A stretch of DNA of 64,000 nucleotides from Aquiflexum gelatinilyticum (GCF_024741135.1 NZ_JANSUY010000001.1:620001-684000), one strand, 5' to 3'. Positions 36,053-45,000 are shown, counted from the stretch's first letter. Translations and numbers: made by a program. The notes: generated from the sequence alone by a model not told the origin.

Positions 36053-36828
36053 TTATGAGGACATGGTTTTTGTTTCTGATTCTGTTTTGTTGTTTTGTCA
36101 ATATATCCAAAGCCCAATTGGATGAAAGCGACTCTGCAAAAAACCAGGTAAGGCTTGTTTTGAATGGCAACAGACAAAAAGGAAATGTAAATATTGCAAT
36201 GGTCAGGGGGAGAATGGATTTTCTTTTTCGGATAAATCCTGACTTCATTTTCAAAACCCAAAACAGCCTGCTTTACCAGGAGTTTTTTGAGAAAAAAGCC
36301 GACCGGGATATTTTCAGCAGAAACTATCTTTATTTCAAACCCCAAAACAGATTTTATCCCTATGCCATCGGTTATGTCTCCACCAATTTTCGAAGAAGGA
36401 TCGACCACAGGTATTTTGCCGGAATAGGTGTTACCTGGCAAATGATTCTGACTGGATTGCATTCGGTCAAGTTGTCGACCAATACCATTTATGAATCGAC
36501 TGTTTTTGATAGCCAAGTTTTCAATTTTCCGGAATTTGACGGGAAGGATAATATCCGGCTTTGGCGTCAATCGATTTATTTGAGGGGAATCCACCGGATT
36601 TTTGAAAAAAAGCTGACGGTATTTTATGATGCTTTTTGGCAACCACATTTACTGAGAACAAAGAATTTCAGGTATCAGGCCAATATCGGTCTAGACTTTC
36701 CTGTATGGAAAGGTTTTAATCTGAATGTGAATTATCTTTTGGGATTTGAAAATGTGGTGGCTGAAAAAGTCCTTCAAAGAGATTCAATTTTCAGCTTTGG
36801 ATTAAGCTACCAAATAAAAAAATTATAG
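36049..36828 (+). CDS. DUF481-like outer-membrane barrel
   Basis: A protein of 259 residues with a signal peptide (MIMRTWFLFLILFCCFVNISKAQ). It has alternating aromatic beta strands and a C-terminal SIFSFGLSYQIKKL strand, like DUF481/YdiY salt-induced outer-membrane proteins. It overlaps the DJ-1 gene by 4 bases and is followed after 3 bases by the broken bestrophin gene. Outer-membrane location is inferred from the barrel pattern; the function is unknown. Confidence 0.85.
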   Translation: MIMRTWFLFLILFCCFVNISKAQLDESDSAKNQVRLVLNGNRQKGNVNIAMVRGRMDFLFRINPDFIFKTQNSLLYQEFFEKKADRDIFSRNYLYFKPQNRFYPYAIGYVSTNFRRRIDHRYFAGIGVTWQMILTGLHSVKLSTNTIYESTVFDSQVFNFPEFDGKDNIRLWRQSIYLRGIHRIFEKKLTVFYDAFWQPHLLRTKNFRYQANIGLDFPVWKGFNLNVNYLLGFENVVAEKVLQRDSIFSFGLSYQIKKL

Positions 36829-36831
36829 AAA

Positions 36832-37773
36832 ATGATAGTAAAGAAGAATTTCAGCCCTTTCAAAATATGGCAATACATCAAATCACCGATGTATTTTGTT
36901 TTGGTTTGGTCTTTTGCAGTTTGGATGTTTTTTTACATTTTCAATTGGAAATTTCTCAACCTAAACTTTGCTCCTGTAGGAATATTGGGTTCGGCATTGG
37001 CGATTTTTGTAGCTTTCAGAAATAATTCTTCCTATGCGAGGTGGTGGGAAGCTCGCACGATCTGGGGTGGAATTGTCAACTCAAGCAGGGTTTTGGCGAG
37101 ATTGGTCATCACATTTACAGACAGCCATTCCCATCAGCCCAATTATGAAAAACAAAGGAGCGAGGACTTCAAAAAAGAATTGGTCAAATTATCCATCGCA
37201 TGGGTACATTCTCTGAGGCTTCATCTCCGCAACCAACACGATTGGGAGCAATTGGAAACCTTTATGGATGAGGCTGATTTCCAGCAATTGATTTCTGTCC
37301 AGAACAAGCCTAATTTCCTTCAATTGCAGATTGGGAGAAAAATCTACGGAGGGATGGCAAATGGCATTTTGGGCGGATTTGACAGTTTTCAGATGGAAGG
37401 ACAATTACTCGCATTGGCCAACTATCAGGGAGGCTGTGAAAGAATCAAAAACACCCCTCTTCCGCGGCAATATGATTTTTTCACAAGGATGTTTGTTTTG
37501 GTATTTTCAGCTTTATTGCCATTTGGAGTAATGGGTTTTTTCACAAATACTCCAAATCTTTCCTAGTTAGTGATCCCGCTTTCTGTGATTATTTCAGGGG
37601 TATTTATCATTATGGAAAAAACAGGTGCTGCCAACGAAAACCCATTTGAAAATCAGATTACCGATATTCCCATGAGCGCTTTGTGCAATACCATTGAAAG
37701 GGATTTGTTGGAAATGCTGGAGGAGAAAAAATTGCCTGAAAAGCTTGTTCCTAAAAATGGATACCTTTTCTAG
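36832..37773 (+). pseudogene. bestrophin-like channel broken by in-frame amber codon
   Basis: Residues 1-244 form an RFP-TM/bestrophin protein: MYFVLVWSFAVWMFF, ALAIFVAFRNNSSYARWWEAR, IYGGMANGILGGF, TPLPRQYDFFTRMFVLVFSALLPFGVMG. TAG at 37564-37566 stops it, but the same frame continues to 37773 with LVIPLSVIISGVFIIMEKTGAANENPFENQITDIPMSALCNTIERDLLEML, the normal bestrophin C-terminus. In homologues the residue before LVIP is usually Trp, so a single TGG to TAG change explains the break. Without it the protein would have 313 residues. Bestrophins are anion channels in the inner membrane. A sequencing error or read-through cannot be excluded. Confidence 0.85.
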
Positions 37774-37822
37774 AAATTGAGGATTTATGTTTAAATTAAT
37801 TGAAGTAAAATAACATAACATC

Positions 37823-38440
37823 ATGAATATAGCCATCATAGGAACAGGAAACGTAGGCGGCACTTTAGCTACCAAATGGGCGAAATCAGGCCACAGGATT
37901 TATTTGGGAGTCAAGGATACATCAAATTTTAAAGGGAAAGAACTGCTTTCCAATCCAAATACTTCCTTGCATAGCATCAAAGAAGCTGTCTCAGCAGCTA
38001 AGGTCATTTTGGTTGCCGTACCGGCAACAGCAGCGGTGGAAGTCGCACAATCACTCGGAGATACAGAAGGAAAGGTGATCATTGATACAATGAATGTGGT
38101 GATGGGAAGAGGCCCACAGGGGTTTTCCAATACTGCGGATGCCATCCTTGCACATACGGCGACTAAAGATGTGGTAAAAAGTTTCAATACGACAGGATTC
38201 AACAACATGACCGATCCCCGTTATGGTGACATGACTTTGGATTTGTTTACAGCAGGTGACAGCATAAAAGGAAAAACCATGGCTATTCAATTGGCAAAAG
38301 ACGCCGGATTTGCAGCTTGCTACGATATCGGAGGCAATGATAAATTTGGACTGATGGAGCAGTTTGCATTTTTTTGGATCAACCTCGCCATGATGCAGGG
38401 ACAGGGAAGAGATATAGGGTTCAAACTTTTGAAAAGGTGA
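37823..38440 (+). CDS. NADPH-dependent F420 reductase-like oxidoreductase
   Basis: A protein of 205 residues. The Rossmann motif MNIAIIGTGNVGGTLATKW and the KSFNTTGFNNM region are those of NADP oxidoreductase/F420 reductase-like proteins. Bacteroidota do not normally make F420, so the real electron partner is probably another dinucleotide- or quinone-linked compound. It lies 49 bases after the bestrophin frame and could be the last gene of that operon. Confidence 0.88.
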   Translation: MNIAIIGTGNVGGTLATKWAKSGHRIYLGVKDTSNFKGKELLSNPNTSLHSIKEAVSAAKVILVAVPATAAVEVAQSLGDTEGKVIIDTMNVVMGRGPQGFSNTADAILAHTATKDVVKSFNTTGFNNMTDPRYGDMTLDLFTAGDSIKGKTMAIQLAKDAGFAACYDIGGNDKFGLMEQFAFFWINLAMMQGQGRDIGFKLLKR

Positions 38441-38482
38441 GGTATTGGCCTATCTCGAATTAGTTAAGGGCAAAAAAGTCAA

Positions 38483-38540
38483 AGACCTCCTGTTATTTGG
38501 GTATTGGATTCTGAATTCAAACCTGATCCACAGGAGGTCT
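38483..38540. terminator. long inverted repeat between convergent genes
   Basis: AGACCTCCTGT (38483-38493) and ACAGGAGGTCT (38530-38540) are perfect 11-base arms with a 36-base loop, midway between the oxidoreductase and the outer-membrane gene. There is no T tail, so it may be a structured bidirectional end rather than a classical terminator. Confidence 0.5.
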
Positions 38541-38578
38541 CTTGATAATTAAGAAAACGAGATTGATAAGCATTAATA

Positions 38579-39226
38579 TCAAAAGTGGAAAGCAAATCGG
38601 ATAGCCCTTAGTGGGGACATAGACAAGCCTACACTATTGAAGTTTTCGTTGATGGTAGGAAAGTTGGGCCTTTCGATTCTGTTTGTTCCAGTATTAAAAT
38701 TCAAAGCAACCGAGGTCTCAGCTGATAATGAGAAGTGTTTTGAAAAATGATATCGCATACCAAGAAAACCTGTCGAGTTCAAATTGAAGGAAGTGCTATT
38801 GATCGTATTGTTGCCTTGGTATGTATTCCTGATTTCATTCCGTCCAAATCCAGCCCCAAAATCCATTCCGTAATAGCCTATAATTCTTGGATGAAATGTT
38901 TTTTGCCATTCTTTTCCAACATAGAGATTGATCCCTTGATTGTTTCTGTTCAAATCATTTAGGCTTCCAGTTCCAGTTGTTGAACTGAAATCAGCATTAA
39001 TGATAGCACCCAACCTTAAAGCCACATTTTTGCCATTCTCACTTACATAATGATTTCTATAGAGAAGGCTACTGGGGTAATTCCCTTGGATAATCGGAGC
39101 AATATCTAAGGAAAATTCATGTTTGGTTTCTGAATAGTCAAAAACGGTTTTTTCTTTGGATTCCTGTGCAGAGACTTGGGTGAGGAATGCGCAAAGGAAT
39201 AGGAATAAAATAGACAATTTCTTCAT
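38579..39226 (-). CDS. outer-membrane beta-barrel protein
   Basis: A protein of 215 residues with signal peptide MKKLSILFLFLCAFLTQVSAQ. It has repeated amphipathic beta strands (NVALRLGAI, GINLYVGKEW, IIGYYGMDFGAGFG, SLSAETSVALNFNTG) and a C-terminal PLRAIRFAFHF ending in Phe, the usual barrel insertion signal. No named family was recognised. Confidence 0.82.
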   Translation of the reverse strand: MKKLSILFLFLCAFLTQVSAQESKEKTVFDYSETKHEFSLDIAPIIQGNYPSSLLYRNHYVSENGKNVALRLGAIINADFSSTTGTGSLNDLNRNNQGINLYVGKEWQKTFHPRIIGYYGMDFGAGFGRNEIRNTYQGNNTINSTSFNLNSTGFLGMRYHFSKHFSLSAETSVALNFNTGTNRIERPNFPTINENFNSVGLSMSPLRAIRFAFHF

Positions 39227-39327
39227 AGAAGATAAGTTTTAGTGAACAATACCCCGTTTACGAATAAATTGATTGTTTAGTTTTTTGCTTTTGGTTTTGA
39301 CTTTTTAAGTGTTTACAAGCCAAAGGA

Positions 39328-39903
39328 TTAATTTTGACCGGTAAGGAAATTTCTAAATTCTTCCGTATCGAAATTGCTCATTCCTTCCTGATAAAAAATG
39401 ATTTCTCCTTTTGGGTTGACCACCAAAGTGGTAGGGATTGATTCGCTTTGAAGAGAATTATTGATGCCATAGCTCGCATGGACGACAGGGAAAGTAAAAC
39501 CTTTGTTATCAATGAATGACTTGCTTTTTTCCAATTCTTTGTCAAGAGCAATCATCAGAAACTCTAGGTTTTTGGTGTCTTTGACTTTGGCATACATGTC
39601 TTCAATATGTGGCATTTCTGCCCTACAGGGTGGACACCAAGTGGCCCACAGGTTGATAAAAACGGTTTTTCCCCGGTAATCTTCCAGTATGACGGGATTC
39701 CCTTCCATATCGACAAACCTTCCAGCATAGTCAAAAGTCTGGTTTTCCTTATTGACCAAAGTGATTTTTGGTTTTTTGATTCCTGTGGCCAAAAGAAGCG
39801 ACTGCAGTCCTCCCATTATCGGTGTAATCAACCCTGTAAAATAAAGGAATGCAAACACTGAAAGTATCAATCCCCAACTTTTCAATTCCTTTTTCCAATC
39901 CAT
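39328..39903 (-). CDS. membrane-anchored TlpA-like thioredoxin, copy 1
   Basis: A protein of 191 residues. An N-terminal membrane helix (about 8-38) is followed by a TlpA/ResA domain with the active site WATWCPPCRAEM and the cis-Pro region SIPTTLVVNPKG. Such proteins reduce disulfides in the periplasm, often during cytochrome c maturation. A second, clearly related gene lies 199 bases upstream on the same strand. The pair arose by tandem duplication. Shared landmarks are FDYAGRF/FDYSGTF and NFDTEEFRNFL/NFDTDHFRNFL. Confidence 0.9.
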   Translation of the reverse strand: MDWKKELKSWGLILSVFAFLYFTGLITPIMGGLQSLLLATGIKKPKITLVNKENQTFDYAGRFVDMEGNPVILEDYRGKTVFINLWATWCPPCRAEMPHIEDMYAKVKDTKNLEFLMIALDKELEKSKSFIDNKGFTFPVVHASYGINNSLQSESIPTTLVVNPKGEIIFYQEGMSNFDTEEFRNFLTGQN

Positions 39904-39931
39904 TTTTGGTTTTTCTTTTTATCCGACTCTG

Positions 39932-39939
39932 CAAAAATA
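39932..39939 (-). promoter_or_regulatory. -7 promoter element of TlpA copy 1
   Basis: On the minus strand TATTTTTG followed by C matches TAnnTTTG exactly, 28 bases before the start codon. That gives a leader of about 20 bases. The two copies therefore seem separately transcribed. Confidence 0.5.
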
Positions 39940-40102
39940 AAATCTACAGAAAGGAAAGTTTGTGATTATGAACACAAAGTTTTTAGGGATGATGGGTCTT
40001 TTTTATTTAATGGCCTGTTTAATTTGGGTCTTTTGAATTGTTGATTTCCAGCAAGGTAAATTAATCCGGTTTGAAATCTGGTTGAAGGTATTAATTATTC
40101 AA

Positions 40103-40684
40103 TTATTGGGCCGAAGAAATAAGAAAATTTCTAAAATGGTCGGTATCAAAATTATTGGTTCCGTTGAGGTAATAAATGACTTTTCCCTCAGGGCTTACCA
40201 CCACAGTCGTAGGGATTGCTTTGGTATAAAGTGAGGAATTCAAACCCTCATCGGCGTGGTAAACAGGGAAAGTGTACCCTTTGTCTTGGATGAAAGTTTT
40301 GCTTTTTCCAAAGTCATTGTCAGTAGCTACCATCAAAAAAGCAATTTCTTGGTTGTCTTTCAGTTTATCATAAAGACTATGAATATATGGCATTTCTATG
40401 CGGCATGGACCACACCAAGAAGCCCATATATTGATGAACAAAGTTTTTCCTTTAAACTGATCTAAACTCACTCTGTTACCATTCATGTCCAAAAATGTTC
40501 CTGAGTAGTCAAATTCAGTTTCTTTATCCTTTTGCGGTTCATTTTTTGGACCGATTAAGTTCATTCCCACAAGTTCCAACCTGACTCTCCTTTTGATCGA
40601 TTTTCCTCTTTCGGTAAAGTAGAAAAAACTGATTCCCACCAATAAAAACCCTAAAACGAGCCATAAAATCTTCTTATTGAACAT
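40103..40684 (-). CDS. membrane-anchored TlpA-like thioredoxin, copy 2
   Basis: A protein of 193 residues, the paralogue of the gene at 39328. A membrane helix (about 5-24) precedes a thioredoxin domain with WASWCGPCRIEM and a cis-Pro region AIPTTVVVSPEG. The CGPC active site differs from CPPC in copy 1, which usually shifts redox potential. The two may have opposite or staged roles, which is inferred. Confidence 0.9.
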   Translation of the reverse strand: MFNKKILWLVLGFLLVGISFFYFTERGKSIKRRVRLELVGMNLIGPKNEPQKDKETEFDYSGTFLDMNGNRVSLDQFKGKTLFINIWASWCGPCRIEMPYIHSLYDKLKDNQEIAFLMVATDNDFGKSKTFIQDKGYTFPVYHADEGLNSSLYTKAIPTTVVVSPEGKVIYYLNGTNNFDTDHFRNFLISSAQ

Positions 40685-40783
40685 AACAAAGTGAATTTTT
40701 GAGATACTACTAATTGAGAATTCAATTAAATATTCATTGCAAATTTATGCAATGACAATTGAAATACTTAGTGACTTGCGGTA

Positions 40784-40791
40784 CAAAGGTA
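40784..40791 (-). promoter_or_regulatory. -7 promoter element candidate for TlpA copy 2
   Basis: Minus-strand TACCTTTG matches TAnnTTTG. It would give a leader of about 90-95 bases. The rest of the 392-base gap (40685-41076) is AT-rich without a recognisable gene. Confidence 0.4.
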
Positions 40792-41076
40792 GATGATCTA
40801 TTTTCCGGGTAAGCCAGTAGCAGTATTTTAATATTTATTTGATAGTTGCTAAGTTGAAAATAATATATATTTTTATCTAATTCTTAAATAGCCAATAAGA
40901 GTTGTTCTTGGGATCAATTGGCGTGAAAATCAAAATTTCAAATTTGGAACAATCAAATCATATTGTTTCCCCAAAAATGTTTTTAGATAGATTTTCCAAT
41001 TTTTTCAACCGAACCAATCTTATTTCCTTACCAAAGAATTTTTAAATGTTTATCAATTGATTTAACTATCAAAAAA

Positions 41077-41667
41077 ATGAAAAACAAATTGATGATTGCC
41101 ACAGCTTTAGGAGCAATGACTGTGTTTAGCTCCTGTAACCCTCAGCCGGAAACCAAATTGGAAGTTACAGTTAATGAAGTAGCTGAGCCCACCTTGACAG
41201 TTGCAGAAATAAACGCAGCGCAGCAGGCTTGGTGTGATGCATTGGTAGAAATTGGCAGGTTGCATTCTACAGGTGGAGATTACAAGGCTTTTGCAGAACA
41301 GGTTTTGACAGATGCTTATGATTACGACGAAGGAAGGGTATTTTTCAAACCTACTTTGACTACAGGAGATCAAGTATTCAGAAAAACAAAAAAAGGAGCT
41401 TTGGCTTACTTTGTAGGAGGTGATCCGGAATACCCAAATGACAATGGATTTGCTTTGAAGCCTTGGGTTGAAGTCAGGTATGACAATGATGAAAGAGGTG
41501 CAGAAGAGGTGATGATTTTGGGCAATATCGGTATTGCTATGGGATCTGTTTACTTCAAAGACAAAGACGGAAATGAAATTTTTGTTGACAAGACCTTTGT
41601 TTTCAAAAAGGGAGATGACGGAAAAATAAGATTGATCCTTCATAAATCAGCACTTCCTGTAATGTGA
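41077..41667 (+). CDS. lipoprotein of unknown function, possible NTF2-like fold
   Basis: A protein of 196 residues. The lipobox TVFSSC gives a lipidated C20. The mature region QAWCDALVEIGRLHSTGGDYKAFAEQVL...GSVYFKDKDGNEIFVDKTFVFKK has the helix-then-curved-sheet look of NTF2/SnoaL-like proteins. This is a guess by eye. It would sit on a membrane facing the periplasm. The next gene, a barrel, follows after 107 bases on the same strand. Confidence 0.78.
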   Translation: MKNKLMIATALGAMTVFSSCNPQPETKLEVTVNEVAEPTLTVAEINAAQQAWCDALVEIGRLHSTGGDYKAFAEQVLTDAYDYDEGRVFFKPTLTTGDQVFRKTKKGALAYFVGGDPEYPNDNGFALKPWVEVRYDNDERGAEEVMILGNIGIAMGSVYFKDKDGNEIFVDKTFVFKKGDDGKIRLILHKSALPVM

Positions 41668-41774
41668 TAATTGCCAAAGATTGACAGTATAACTAAATTT
41701 GATATTTTATGCATTTGGGAATGAAAAAAAATTCTAATCTTTGTTTATACAGCAATTAAAATCTGACTTCTGCT

Positions 41775-42395
41775 ATGAAAAAATTATTGATTTTATCCTT
41801 TCTAATAGTAATCTCTATCATGGAGGTCCGGGCACAAGGTGTCGAGATCACGCCAATTACCGGTTATACTTTTCCTGCATCTTACCGCATCAGTTCAGGG
41901 ACTGCTAGGTTAGGTGATGGCCAAAATTGGGGAGGTAATCTTGGATTTTCACTTAATGAATTTATGGAAATCGAAGTTTCCTATAACTACATGGCTACTA
42001 GGGCAACAGCCTCCTCACCTTTGTTAAATGACAGGGTTGATGTAAGGACTCAAGTTCACTATGCAATGATTGGAGCAAACAGGTTGTTTCCGACTTCAGA
42101 TGCCATGACATTTTTTGCGGGCATGAAAATGGGAACAGGTACATTAGCATTCCCTGACGGGGAATACCGAAACATCACCAAGTTTTCAATAGGACTTCAA
42201 GGAGGTATGAAATATTTCGCTTCAGAAAGGGTTGGAATCAGGTTGCAGGCAAACTTAATGATGCCGGTATTGGCTGCAGGGGGTAGTTTGTGGTGGAGCC
42301 CGGGAGGAGGGACAGCAGTAGGTGTTTCTACATTTTCGCCGATAGTTCAGTTTGGATTTACAGGAGGTATTATTTTAAGATTACAGAAAGAATAA
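41775..42395 (+). CDS. outer-membrane beta-barrel protein (OmpX/porin-like)
   Basis: A protein of 206 residues with signal peptide MKKLLILSFLIVISIMEVRAQ. It has many short amphipathic strands (EIEVSYNYMATRA, VRTQVHYAMIGANRLF, VGIRLQANLMMPV) and a terminal GFTGGIILRLQKE. It is about the size of an eight-stranded barrel. A strong terminator follows 20 bases after the stop. Confidence 0.83.
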   Translation: MKKLLILSFLIVISIMEVRAQGVEITPITGYTFPASYRISSGTARLGDGQNWGGNLGFSLNEFMEIEVSYNYMATRATASSPLLNDRVDVRTQVHYAMIGANRLFPTSDAMTFFAGMKMGTGTLAFPDGEYRNITKFSIGLQGGMKYFASERVGIRLQANLMMPVLAAGGSLWWSPGGGTAVGVSTFSPIVQFGFTGGIILRLQKE

Positions 42396-42411
42396 ATGAG
42401 GTACATCTCTG

Positions 42412-42443
42412 AAAAACCTGCTTGGTAACAAGCAGGTTTTTTT
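42412..42443 (+). terminator. rho-independent terminator
   Basis: AACCTGCTTG and CAAGCAGGTT (42415-42438) pair perfectly around GTAA, flanked by an A run and a T run. It ends the barrel gene transcript. Confidence 0.9.
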
Positions 42444-42579
42444 ATTGTCCAAGAAAAAAAAACATTCTCCCAAAGTATCAAAAACTTAGAAGAAGGAAGG
42501 CCGTATTTTATGAATCATTCATAGGAGTATTTTTTAAAGCTTGCTACTTTGCAGGCTTATCTTCATTTTCGAAACAGTA

Positions 42580-44835
42580 ATGCTTTCAAATCATTTTGTT
42601 CAAGTTGCCGAGGAACTCGGAATCAAAGTCAAACAAGTCACCGACACAATAGAATTATTGGATGAAGGAGCCACAATTCCTTTTATTTCCAGGTATAGAA
42701 AAGAAGTTACCGGAAGCCTCGACGAGGTTCAAGTGGCTGCTATCCGCGATAGAATTCAACAATTAAGGGACTTGGAAAAACGCAAGGAGGCAATCCTAAA
42801 ATCAATACAGGAGCAGGGAAAACTCACTCCCGAACTGGAGAAAAAAATTCTTGCAGCAGAAACCATGTCGCTTTTGGAGGATTTGTATCTGCCTTACAAA
42901 CCAAAAAGAAGAACGAAAGCCACAATCGCCAGGGAAAAAGGATTGGAACCATTGGCATCCAAGATTTTTGAGCAAATTCCATTTGACCTTGAGTCAGAAG
43001 CAGCCTTATATATTGATACAGAAAAAGAAGTAAATTCTACAGAAGAAGCACTTCAGGGAGCGAGAGATATCATTGCCGAATGGGTAAATGAAAATGTAGA
43101 GCTGAGGAAAAAGATGCGTGACCTTTTTATCAAGGAAGGACAGTTTGTTTCCAAAGTAATTCCCGGCAAAGAAGAGGAAGCAATCAAATACAAGGATTAT
43201 TTCGATTGGACTGAGCCTGTCAAATCTGCGCCTTCCCATAGGGTTTTGGCAATGAGAAGGGGAGAAAAAGAGCTTTTCCTGATGTTGGATACCTGTCCTG
43301 ATGAAATCTCAGCCATAGCATTGATGGAAAAAGAGATTCTTCAAAATGCCGCAAACTCCTCGGTCGAGCAAGTGAAATTTGCCATCAAGGATTGCTACAA
43401 AAGATTATTGAAGCCGTCGATGGAAACAGAAGTAAGGCTTTTTACCAAAAAGAAAGCCGATGAGGAGGCTATCAAGGTTTTTGCGGACAACTTAAGACAA
43501 TTGCTATTGGCAGCACCTTTGGGAGAAAAATCCGTTTTGGCACTTGATCCCGGATTCAGAACAGGCTGTAAAACCGTCTGTTTGGGTCCGCAGGGACAGT
43601 TGTTGAGTTATGATGCTATATATCCCAATGAACCACAAAAGAGGACTGCTGAAGCCGGCGCAACCATCAGACATTTGGTAGAAAAACACCATGTGGAAGC
43701 CATCGCCATCGGAAATGGTACCGCAAGCCGCGAGACGGAAACTTTTGTCAAATCATTGGGTTTGCCAAAAAACGTCATCGTCACCATGGTCAATGAAAGC
43801 GGCGCTTCTATTTATTCCGCTTCCGATGTGGCAAGGGAAGAATTTCCGGACCACGATCTTACCATCCGCGGAGCAGTTTCTATAGGTCGCAGGTTGATGG
43901 ATCCTTTGGCAGAACTGGTGAAAATCGATCCAAAGTCAATCGGTGTCGGCCAATACCAACATGATGTAGATCAGGGAGCGTTGAAGAATTCTTTGGACGA
44001 TACTGTAATGAGTTGTGTCAATGGCGTAGGAGTGGAGGTCAATACTGCTTCCAAGCAATTGCTGACTTATGTCTCGGGTCTAGGTCCGGTTTTGGCACAG
44101 AACATTGTAAGTTACCGAGAGGAAAACGGTCCTTTTAAAAGCAGAAGTGAAATCCGGAAAGTTCCTAGGTTGGGCGAAAAGGCATTTGAACAGGCAGCAG
44201 GATTCCTAAGAATCCGAAACGCCAAAAATCCATTGGATGCTTCAGCTGTTCACCCTGAGCGCTATGAGATGGTCGAGAAAATGGCAAAAGACATCGGTGC
44301 CAAAGTGGCTGATTTGATGACCTCAGAGGAATTCAGGTCAAAAATCATTTTGAAAAATTACGTTTCTGAGACAGTTGGTTTGCCGACCTTGCAGGATATC
44401 ATGGCTGAACTTTCCAAACCGGGAAGAGATCCAAGGGAAAGTTTTGAGGTATTCAATTTTCAGGATGGTGTTAATGAAATGAAAGACCTCAAAGTAGGTA
44501 TGAAACTTCCGGGTATCATTACCAACATCACCAAGTTTGGCGCTTTTGTAGATATCGGGGTTCATCAGGATGGTTTAGTGCATTTGAGTCATTTGGCGGA
44601 TAAGTTTGTAACTGACCCTGCAACGGTAGTCTCTGTCAATCAAAAAGTACAGGTCACAGTCATGGAGGTAGACATTTCCAGAAAGCGGATTGCCTTGAGT
44701 ATGAAATCGGATCCAATTGCTGCTAAGGGAACTTTCAGCCCAAAAGAAAAACCTGAAGAAAAGAAAAAGAAAGAAGTGGAAGTAGATGGTGATTTGGCTG
44801 CAAAGTTGGCGCTTTTGAAGGGGAGGTTTCGGTAG
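42580..44835 (+). CDS. tex: Tex-family S1 RNA-binding protein
   Basis: A protein of 751 residues from ATG 42580 (MLSNHFVQVAEELGIK); the open frame extends to 42541 but would add residues foreign to the family. Order of parts: helical Tex_N region; YqgF/RNase H-like domain (SVLALDPGFRTGCKT); helix-hairpin-helix pair (LAQNIVSYREENGPFKSRSEIRKVPRLGEKAFEQAAGFLRI); S1 domain (GIITNITKFGAFVDIGVHQDGLVHLS); and a basic tail with KEKPEEKKKKE. Tex is a conserved RNA/transcription-associated protein. A terminator follows at 44872. Confidence 0.96.
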   Translation: MLSNHFVQVAEELGIKVKQVTDTIELLDEGATIPFISRYRKEVTGSLDEVQVAAIRDRIQQLRDLEKRKEAILKSIQEQGKLTPELEKKILAAETMSLLEDLYLPYKPKRRTKATIAREKGLEPLASKIFEQIPFDLESEAALYIDTEKEVNSTEEALQGARDIIAEWVNENVELRKKMRDLFIKEGQFVSKVIPGKEEEAIKYKDYFDWTEPVKSAPSHRVLAMRRGEKELFLMLDTCPDEISAIALMEKEILQNAANSSVEQVKFAIKDCYKRLLKPSMETEVRLFTKKKADEEAIKVFADNLRQLLLAAPLGEKSVLALDPGFRTGCKTVCLGPQGQLLSYDAIYPNEPQKRTAEAGATIRHLVEKHHVEAIAIGNGTASRETETFVKSLGLPKNVIVTMVNESGASIYSASDVAREEFPDHDLTIRGAVSIGRRLMDPLAELVKIDPKSIGVGQYQHDVDQGALKNSLDDTVMSCVNGVGVEVNTASKQLLTYVSGLGPVLAQNIVSYREENGPFKSRSEIRKVPRLGEKAFEQAAGFLRIRNAKNPLDASAVHPERYEMVEKMAKDIGAKVADLMTSEEFRSKIILKNYVSETVGLPTLQDIMAELSKPGRDPRESFEVFNFQDGVNEMKDLKVGMKLPGIITNITKFGAFVDIGVHQDGLVHLSHLADKFVTDPATVVSVNQKVQVTVMEVDISRKRIALSMKSDPIAAKGTFSPKEKPEEKKKKEVEVDGDLAAKLALLKGRFR

Positions 44836-44837
44836 GA

Positions 44838-44870
44838 ATGGAAAATTGAAAGATTGAAAAATTGAAAAAT
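44838..44870. repeat. GAAAATTGAAA-type tract, dispersed repeat copy
   Basis: Tandem ATTGAAA[AG] units directly after the Tex stop. The complement resembles the tracts at 2828-2866 and 46551-46576. Confidence 0.5.
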
Positions 44871-44871
44871 G

Positions 44872-44895
44872 GCCTCTGGAAGCAGAGGCTTTTTT
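44872..44895 (+). terminator. rho-independent terminator after tex
   Basis: GCCTCT (44872-44877) pairs with AGAGGC (44884-44889) followed by TTTTTT. It closes the Tex transcript. Confidence 0.85.
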
Positions 44896-44913
44896 GTTTC
44901 AAAAGATCCGTAA

Positions 44914-45000
44914 TCCATGAAAGTAGCTACTTCTGTGGATCGTAATCCATAAAAGTAGCTACTTTTGTGGACCGTATTCCATAAAAGTAGCTATATTTGG
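44914..45000 (+). repeat. three 32-base palindromic direct repeats upstream of the ATPase
   Basis: Copies start at 44914, 44946 and 44978 (the last is shortened and degenerate). The core of copy 2 is AAAAGTAGCTACTTTT, a perfect 16-base palindrome at 44951-44966. Each copy contains a TAnnTTTG-like element (TACTTCTG, TACTTTTG, TATATTTG), so the array could be stacked promoters and operators for the DUF4143 gene that starts at 45039. The copies are contiguous, with no spacers, so this is not a CRISPR. Confidence 0.75.

Noticed and set aside
37567-37773. Separate small gene after the bestrophin
   Set aside because: It is in frame with the bestrophin and encodes its normal C-terminus, so it is the second part of one interrupted gene.
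44914-45000. CRISPR array
   Set aside because: The repeats are contiguous with no unique spacers and no cas genes are nearby.
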